From Bacillota bacterium (GTDB lineage Bacteria; Bacillota; Clostridia; Lachnospirales; Anaerotignaceae): DNA of 64,000 nt. This document shows, one piece after another, positions 59,435 through 64,000 of the stretch. Made by a program: the position numbers and the translations under genes. The notes below the pieces were generated by a model that searched no databases, was not told where the DNA came from, and was given only the letters and a program-made list of their open reading frames with translations. The first letter of the stretch is position 1; each line of letters begins with the position of its first letter. Location: assembly GCA_019422105.1 (NCBI GenBank), contig JAHZDZ010000001.1, positions 1 through 64,000 on the forward strand, in the 5' to 3' direction.

Positions 59435-61858
59435 TCACCAAATTTCAATCCTGTCCTTAGAAGGTATATACATGCCATCTCCTTCCTCTATTCCATAGGT
59501 ATTATAAAAGAAATCAAACATATTTACCATATTGTTGACCCGGACAATTCCGGGACTGTGTTCGTCATAGTGCAAATCAAAGCGTATGCTTTCCTCCCCT
59601 TCCTTACAGGCAAAGGCCCTCGCATAGGTTTCAAAGAACGCCTCTGCATTATAGCTGTCCATATCCCTCAAAACATCAATGGCACAGGCCAGCCCACCCA
59701 AATCTGCAATGTTTTCCCGAAGCGTCTGGCTGCCATCCACCCGCTCCCCAGGCATTACCTCTACTTTGGAATAATAGGAGGCTATTTTTTCCGCCAATTT
59801 CTGAAAATGACTGAAATCACTGTCACTCCACCAGATATTATAGTTCCCCCTGTTGTCGTAATAAGCGCCCCTGTCGTCAAAGGCGTGGGATATTTCATGG
59901 CCTACAATGACACCGATACCGCCAAGCTTCTTCTCCTTTGTCCAGGCAGGGTCATAAAAATATCCCTGCAAAATACCGGCCGGTATGGTAATCTCATTGC
60001 GCAACAAATCATAATAGGCATTGACACTGTAACAGTCAATCACCCATTTCCCCTCCACAGGACTTTTATATCTCTTCGTCAGCTTTGACAGCTTATCCTG
60101 AAAAAACGCCCTGTAGGTGTCAAATATATTTCCGCTCTCGTTATAGGTTTTAATGGAAACACCGCTGTAATCTTCCCATTTTGCCGGATAACCTATTTTT
60201 ATTGTCATACGGCTAAGCTTGATCAGGGCCATCTCCTTGGCACTTTCAGAAAGCCAGCTGTTATTTTTCAGTCTTTCCTTATACTTTCCGATAATCTCCT
60301 CTGTTAAATCAAATACATCCTTTTTATCAATATCCGAAAAATACTTTTCAATATAAATCCTGCCAAGGGCATCACCCATCAAAGCATTTACAAAAGCTTT
60401 GGCGTCCGTTGTAATATTGATTGTCACGTTTGTGCCCAAAACCTCATTATACATGTCCAGATAAATTTGCCTAAGCTCCTCAGAGGCCATGCTTGAAAGC
60501 TCCATAACCATTGTCACAGTGAGATAATCCTTTAAAAATTCCAGCGTTTCGTTTTGAAACGCCTTGTCCGTCATCACAAGGGAATCCAGATTTCTTGTGA
60601 CCACACGGTTTACATTCTCAAAGCCGATATCGTGTATCACATCGCCGATTTTTAAATTGGGCATCAGCTTCTCAATTTCATCCAGAGAATATTCCTGATA
60701 TGCAATGCTTTCCTCCCGTATCCTTGACTGGGCAATATTCCTCTCAAAGGTTAGAATTTCCTCAGCCCGCAGCTTTGCCTCATTTTCATTTTTTCCAAGC
60801 AGCATTAAATACTTCGCAAGATATTTTTTATAAACATTTCTTGCGTTGACACTTGCCTCATCATTTTCTGTGTAGAAGCTCGCCTCATCAAACAGCCCAA
60901 GCTTCAAAGGATTCAGGTAAAAACTGTTTGACCTGTTATCCTGCTTCCCAGGCGCAATTTCATACTGGAAAAGACCATTTACACCGCAGTCCTTCGCGTT
61001 ATAGATAATCGCCTGCCTCAATTCATTTTTGGATGCCGCATCTGTTATTGCGCCTAAATTCTCATTCAGAGGGACAAGTCCCTGCCAGTTACGGTATGTT
61101 GTGTCAATAAATTGTTTGTAAATCTCGCCTATTTTCCATTCATCGGAATTTCTGTCATAAATATTTTGATTATTGACACAATTACCGATAATGCCGGCAA
61201 TTTTGTTGTTTACCTGTGCTTCTACAGTGCTGAAGGAGGTAGTCTTTGTAGTACCCCACCCAAAGCCTGTATTCACCAGCCAGGGATTGTTGACATAAGT
61301 AAAAAAATTATCCTTTAAGCTGACCTGTTTCACACTGTAAGGATTGTCCTTCCCCAGATACTGGGCATTTTTAATCTTCCCGATTACCTCATAGACATCA
61401 GATTCCGTCATATAGGCTGTAAGATTTTGCTGTTTTGTATATATTCCCAAGTATTGCAAAATATCCACATATGGTGCTGCCCATTCAAGTGCCGCGCCAT
61501 ATTTCTCGGTATTATCCACGTAGGGAGCCGTATTCCATCCCAAAAGCTTAACAAATATGACAGCACCCTGCGCCCATGTTATTCTCCCCTCCGGATTTGC
61601 GGCCCCGTAATTGTCGCCGGACAGATATCCTGCTTTCCTGGCAATAAGCATATCCTTGTACTTTACGTTATCTGTATCAATATCAGCAAAGGAAGCATCC
61701 TCAAAATCTGTATATTCAAAAGCCCTGTTTACAATACCGCACAGAGCCAGTCTGGTTATAAAGGGGTCTGTCTCCTCCGCGGCTGCCAAAACCGTATTCC
61801 CGAATGTCAGAAAAACAGCCAGCCATATGGCAATGCACTTTCTTATCCACCTTCTCAT
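59435..61858 (-). CDS. M13 family metallopeptidase with N-terminal SLH-like region
   Basis: A secreted zinc endopeptidase (neprilysin/PepO fold), 807 aa. The signal peptide ends near VLAAA. An S-layer-homology-like region follows (about residues 30-170; segments AGYLSGDNYGAANPEGRITW and a second weaker repeat). The M13 core has VNAYYDLLRNEITIPAGIL, the zinc site VGHEISHAFDDRG and ENIADLGG. GGAGG precedes ATG 61858. The SLH-like part may tether it to the cell wall, unusual for M13 enzymes, which are usually cytoplasmic or lipid-anchored in bacteria. Confidence 0.87.
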   Translation of the reverse strand: MRRWIRKCIAIWLAVFLTFGNTVLAAAEETDPFITRLALCGIVNRAFEYTDFEDASFADIDTDNVKYKDMLIARKAGYLSGDNYGAANPEGRITWAQGAVIFVKLLGWNTAPYVDNTEKYGAALEWAAPYVDILQYLGIYTKQQNLTAYMTESDVYEVIGKIKNAQYLGKDNPYSVKQVSLKDNFFTYVNNPWLVNTGFGWGTTKTTSFSTVEAQVNNKIAGIIGNCVNNQNIYDRNSDEWKIGEIYKQFIDTTYRNWQGLVPLNENLGAITDAASKNELRQAIIYNAKDCGVNGLFQYEIAPGKQDNRSNSFYLNPLKLGLFDEASFYTENDEASVNARNVYKKYLAKYLMLLGKNENEAKLRAEEILTFERNIAQSRIREESIAYQEYSLDEIEKLMPNLKIGDVIHDIGFENVNRVVTRNLDSLVMTDKAFQNETLEFLKDYLTVTMVMELSSMASEELRQIYLDMYNEVLGTNVTINITTDAKAFVNALMGDALGRIYIEKYFSDIDKKDVFDLTEEIIGKYKERLKNNSWLSESAKEMALIKLSRMTIKIGYPAKWEDYSGVSIKTYNESGNIFDTYRAFFQDKLSKLTKRYKSPVEGKWVIDCYSVNAYYDLLRNEITIPAGILQGYFYDPAWTKEKKLGGIGVIVGHEISHAFDDRGAYYDNRGNYNIWWSDSDFSHFQKLAEKIASYYSKVEVMPGERVDGSQTLRENIADLGGLACAIDVLRDMDSYNAEAFFETYARAFACKEGEESIRFDLHYDEHSPGIVRVNNMVNMFDFFYNTYGIEEGDGMYIPSKDRIEIW

Positions 61859-61887
61859 AATTCTGCCTCCATGATGCGTTTTGCCGT

Positions 61888-61944
61888 ATAAAAAAGAGGG
61901 CGCATAGACAGGATAATACACAATATCCCTTCTCTATGCACCCC
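61888..61944 (-). terminator. Terminator of the acyl-CoA dehydrogenase gene
   Basis: On the minus strand GGGTGCATAGA/TCTATGCGCCC (61898-61943) is followed by CTCTTTTTT, about 115 bp past the stop. Confidence 0.85.
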
Positions 61945-62057
61945 TTTTCCTCAGAATTTACGCATTGCCAGAGAATGCGGTTGACACCGTATGCTTCTCC
62001 ATCTGCGTACTATTAATACTATAATACAATCTGAGGCAGAAAACTATTAATTTTCTA

Positions 62058-63194
62058 TTAAAATATACTTCCGCTTATAATCATACGCTGTATTTCATTG
62101 GTTCCCTCATAAATCTGTGTTATCTTGGAGTCACGGAACATTCTCTCCACATGCTGTTCCCTCATGTAGCCTGCGCCGCCCATAGACTGAACACATTCCG
62201 TTGTCACCCTCATTGCCAGGTTGCTGCACGCAAGCTTCGCTTTACATGCCGCTACAGCAAAGTCCATTCCTTCCTGCTGCTCCCAAACACCTCTGTATAA
62301 AAGCCATTTTGCCATATCAATTTCCGTTCTTAAATCAGCCATACGGAAAGCCATGTACTGATTTTTGCAGATTGGTTTGCCAAACTGCTCTCTTTCCTTC
62401 ATATAATCTCTGGCTATATCAAAAGCACCCTCTGCAAGTCCCAGGCCCTGCGCCGCTACGCCAAGTCTGCCTGCATTTAAAGCCGTCAAAGCATAACGGA
62501 AGCCTTTTCCTTCTACGCCAACCATTCTGCTTGCGGGAATTACAGCATCCTCAAAGAGGATTTCCGCTACTCTTGCGCTGCGGATACCGCACTTGTTCTC
62601 AATATGACCGATACGAACACCCGGCGTTTTCTTTAAATCCACAAGGAACGCTGTCAAGCCCTTGGGGCCCTTTGATAAATCGGTATTCGCAATCAGCATA
62701 CAATAATCTGCAACCACACTGTTTGTAATATAGTGCTTGCTGCCGTTAATGATATAGTTGTCGCCATCCCGCACGGCCGTTGTTTTTGCCGAACCTGCGT
62801 CAGAACCTGCGTCGGGCTCTGTCAAAGCAAAACATCCAATAGAATCGCCGCTGAATAAATGCGGCAGGCAGTGCATTTTTTGCTCCTCATTTGCAAATGT
62901 AAAAATGCCTGTTGTAAAGGTAGAGGAAATTGCATAGGCAATCGCAAAAGAAGAATCCACTTTGCTTAGCTCCTCAACCACAAGAATAAAGGACAGATAG
63001 TCATCGCCCTGGCCGCCGTATTCCTTCGGAAACTGAATGCCGATTAATTTTTCGTCTCCCAGCTTCTTTAAAAGATCCATTGGAAATACTTCAGCATTAT
63101 CTCTTTCAATAACGCCTTCGCGAAGCTCTCTCTCAGCAAACGCCCTTGCTTTGTCCCGATACATTTTCTGCTTTTCTGTTAAACTAAAATCCAT
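62058..63194 (-). CDS. Acyl-CoA dehydrogenase
   Basis: An FAD-dependent short-chain acyl-CoA dehydrogenase of 378 aa, butyryl-CoA dehydrogenase type. Signatures are CFALTEPDAGSDAGS near residue 120, GSKHYITN and the C-terminal QSMGGAGYMREQHVERMFRD with the catalytic Glu in YEGTNEIQR. GAGGAGG precedes the ATG. No etfBA genes are adjacent, so it is not the usual bcd-etfBA cluster. It may act in amino-acid or short-chain acid fermentation. Possible partner of the CoA-transferase at 46765-48075, but they are 14 kb apart. Confidence 0.92.
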   Translation of the reverse strand: MDFSLTEKQKMYRDKARAFAERELREGVIERDNAEVFPMDLLKKLGDEKLIGIQFPKEYGGQGDDYLSFILVVEELSKVDSSFAIAYAISSTFTTGIFTFANEEQKMHCLPHLFSGDSIGCFALTEPDAGSDAGSAKTTAVRDGDNYIINGSKHYITNSVVADYCMLIANTDLSKGPKGLTAFLVDLKKTPGVRIGHIENKCGIRSARVAEILFEDAVIPASRMVGVEGKGFRYALTALNAGRLGVAAQGLGLAEGAFDIARDYMKEREQFGKPICKNQYMAFRMADLRTEIDMAKWLLYRGVWEQQEGMDFAVAACKAKLACSNLAMRVTTECVQSMGGAGYMREQHVERMFRDSKITQIYEGTNEIQRMIISGSIF

Positions 63195-63246
63195 TCAAAA
63201 TACCTCCTCTTTTTTCCAAAAACCAAACTATTTTTCCCCAATCTCA

Positions 63247-63276
63247 ATTTAACAGATACTATCGGTGTAAAGTCAA
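63247..63276 (-). promoter_or_regulatory. Promoter of the acyl-CoA dehydrogenase gene
   Basis: On the minus strand, -35 TTGACT (63271-63276) and -10 TTAAAT (63247-63252) have an 18-bp spacer. The stretch 63277-63629 has no gene or clear signal I can support. Confidence 0.55.
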
Positions 63277-63629
63277 CCCAAAGAAAAAAATTTTAATTTT
63301 TCTTTTTTTATGTATTTTTATGAAAACTCTCCTATAGGCAAGCATAGAGCTATGAGGACAGTCTCAGCTGCCGGAAAATACCATTATTTTTCTCCAAGCT
63401 TCCCCTAACGTAAACCTTTTGCCGCCGGTCTCTCTGCCAAGCCCTTCCTCACTCGAAATTCCCATGCTGCCGCTTGTAATTTAGGTACTGTGGAGTACTG
63501 TCACAGGTCATTTCAAGCCGTTTCATTGTATCCTTGCAGTATGTCTCCCATTATGCACACATCAAAAAACTTTGCTGCTTTTTATTGCCGCCGATCCGTG
63601 TCTGCCTGAATCCCCATTGCTGTACGCCG

Positions 63630-64000
63630 TTACAGCATATTTATATCAATCACCTTTTTTGTAAGCGCCAAAACCAGTTTTTCAATGGCAACACAGTCGT
63701 CTAGGCACAAAACCTCCGTCGGAGAATGGGAATACCTCCTTGGAAGGGCAATACACATGGTGGCGTTGCCTTTTCCCGCATTCACAGAGCCGGAACCGTT
63801 ATTGGAATAAAATGCGCCAACAAACGCAAACTCCTGCACAGGGATATTTTCAGCAGCCGCTGTCTTTCTGGTGGCCTCAAGAAGCTTTGGATGGGCAACC
63901 GCATAATTAAATGCTCGCAAATTATGCTGTACCAGCATCAAAGCAGCGCCGCCGCCGATTTTCAGAGGATTGTCAATCTCGCTGGAATCCGGCACGTCTC
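63630..64000 (-). CDS. M42 family metallopeptidase, C-terminal part (runs off the window)
   Basis: The last 120 or so residues of an M42 (glutamyl aminopeptidase/endoglucanase M) type zinc peptidase. Visible are GGGAALMLVQ, HPKLLEATRKTAAAENIPVQ, NNGSGSVNAGKG and the metal-ligand region ALPRRYSHSPTEV followed by LDD. The N-terminal metal site lies beyond the right edge. It reads toward the left and ends 435 bp before the acyl-CoA dehydrogenase start. The GTG at 63995 is internal and not a start. Confidence 0.82.
   Translation of the reverse strand, partial: DVPDSSEIDNPLKIGGGAALMLVQHNLRAFNYAVAHPKLLEATRKTAAAENIPVQEFAFVGAFYSNNGSGSVNAGKGNATMCIALPRRYSHSPTEVLCLDDCVAIEKLVLALTKKVIDINML

Overview
The window looks like a chromosomal segment of an anaerobic, endospore-forming, low-GC member of the Clostridia (Lachnospirales-like). 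The evidence is the sporulation genes (spoIIM, a spoIVFA-spoIVFB pair), a T-box-regulated tyrosyl-tRNA synthetase, RNase Y, FeoAB iron uptake, CoA-transferase and acyl-CoA dehydrogenase genes of fermentative acid metabolism, strong AGGAGG ribosome sites and TTGACA/TATAAT promoters. The exact taxon cannot be fixed from sequence reading alone.

Layout. 1-440: two tRNA-Ser genes on the minus strand behind tandem promoters, running toward a probable rRNA leader at the left edge. 680-3515: pepT, then a T-box leader and tyrS. 3.9-9.8 kb: a minus-strand block with the nudF-spoIIM-xerD-purine nucleoside phosphorylase order known from Bacillus, preceded by an aminotransferase and a membrane dipeptidase. 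10.4-19.2 kb: rny, then the conserved spoIVFA-spoIVFB-radical SAM (TIGR03960)-TIGR03936-rng block. spoIVFA is split by a -1 shift at an A6 run. 19.3-20.0 kb: a small XRE repressor overlapping a peptide deformylase. 20.5-27.5 kb: a six-gene efflux and signalling operon (adaptor, ABC ATPase, ABC permease, response regulator, histidine kinase, TolC-like protein). 27.7-33.2 kb: a thioredoxin-fold lipoprotein without CxxC, an AAA ATPase, and a two-membrane-protein plus M20 hydrolase module behind a long operator-rich leader. 33.8-41.9 kb: CorC/CNNM protein, malic enzyme, an NMT1-type ABC importer with a Crp/Fnr regulator, and MgtE behind a long leader. 42-46.3 kb: UppS-like protein, SPFH/NfeD pair, dCMP deaminase, VanY-like carboxypeptidase. 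46.7-53.7 kb: CoA-transferase, two radical SAM proteins, a small P-loop protein, cysK, a surface serine protease. 54-58.5 kb: feoAB, ROK glucokinase, and a CDF metal exporter behind an attenuator-like leader. 58.7-64 kb: DUF1847 protein, an M13 metallopeptidase, an acyl-CoA dehydrogenase, and a partial M42 peptidase.

The most interesting structures are not protein families. (1) A 115-bp element at 8702-8816 folds as a perfect cloverleaf: a closing helix and three arms. A second, diverged copy at 46563-46767 keeps the arms, and both sit directly against the 3' end of a minus-strand gene. (2) The two spoIVFA reading frames join exactly at an A-AAA-AAT slippery heptamer. (3) Several leaders are unexplained: mgtE (about 290 nt with a 33-codon ORF), the CDF gene (about 130 nt ending in a terminator) and the DUF5058 operon (three GCGATATAT-type operator boxes). 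(4) A hairpin-dense island lies at 45.0-45.4 kb. (5) A degenerate dispersed repeat family fills many of the gene-free gaps.
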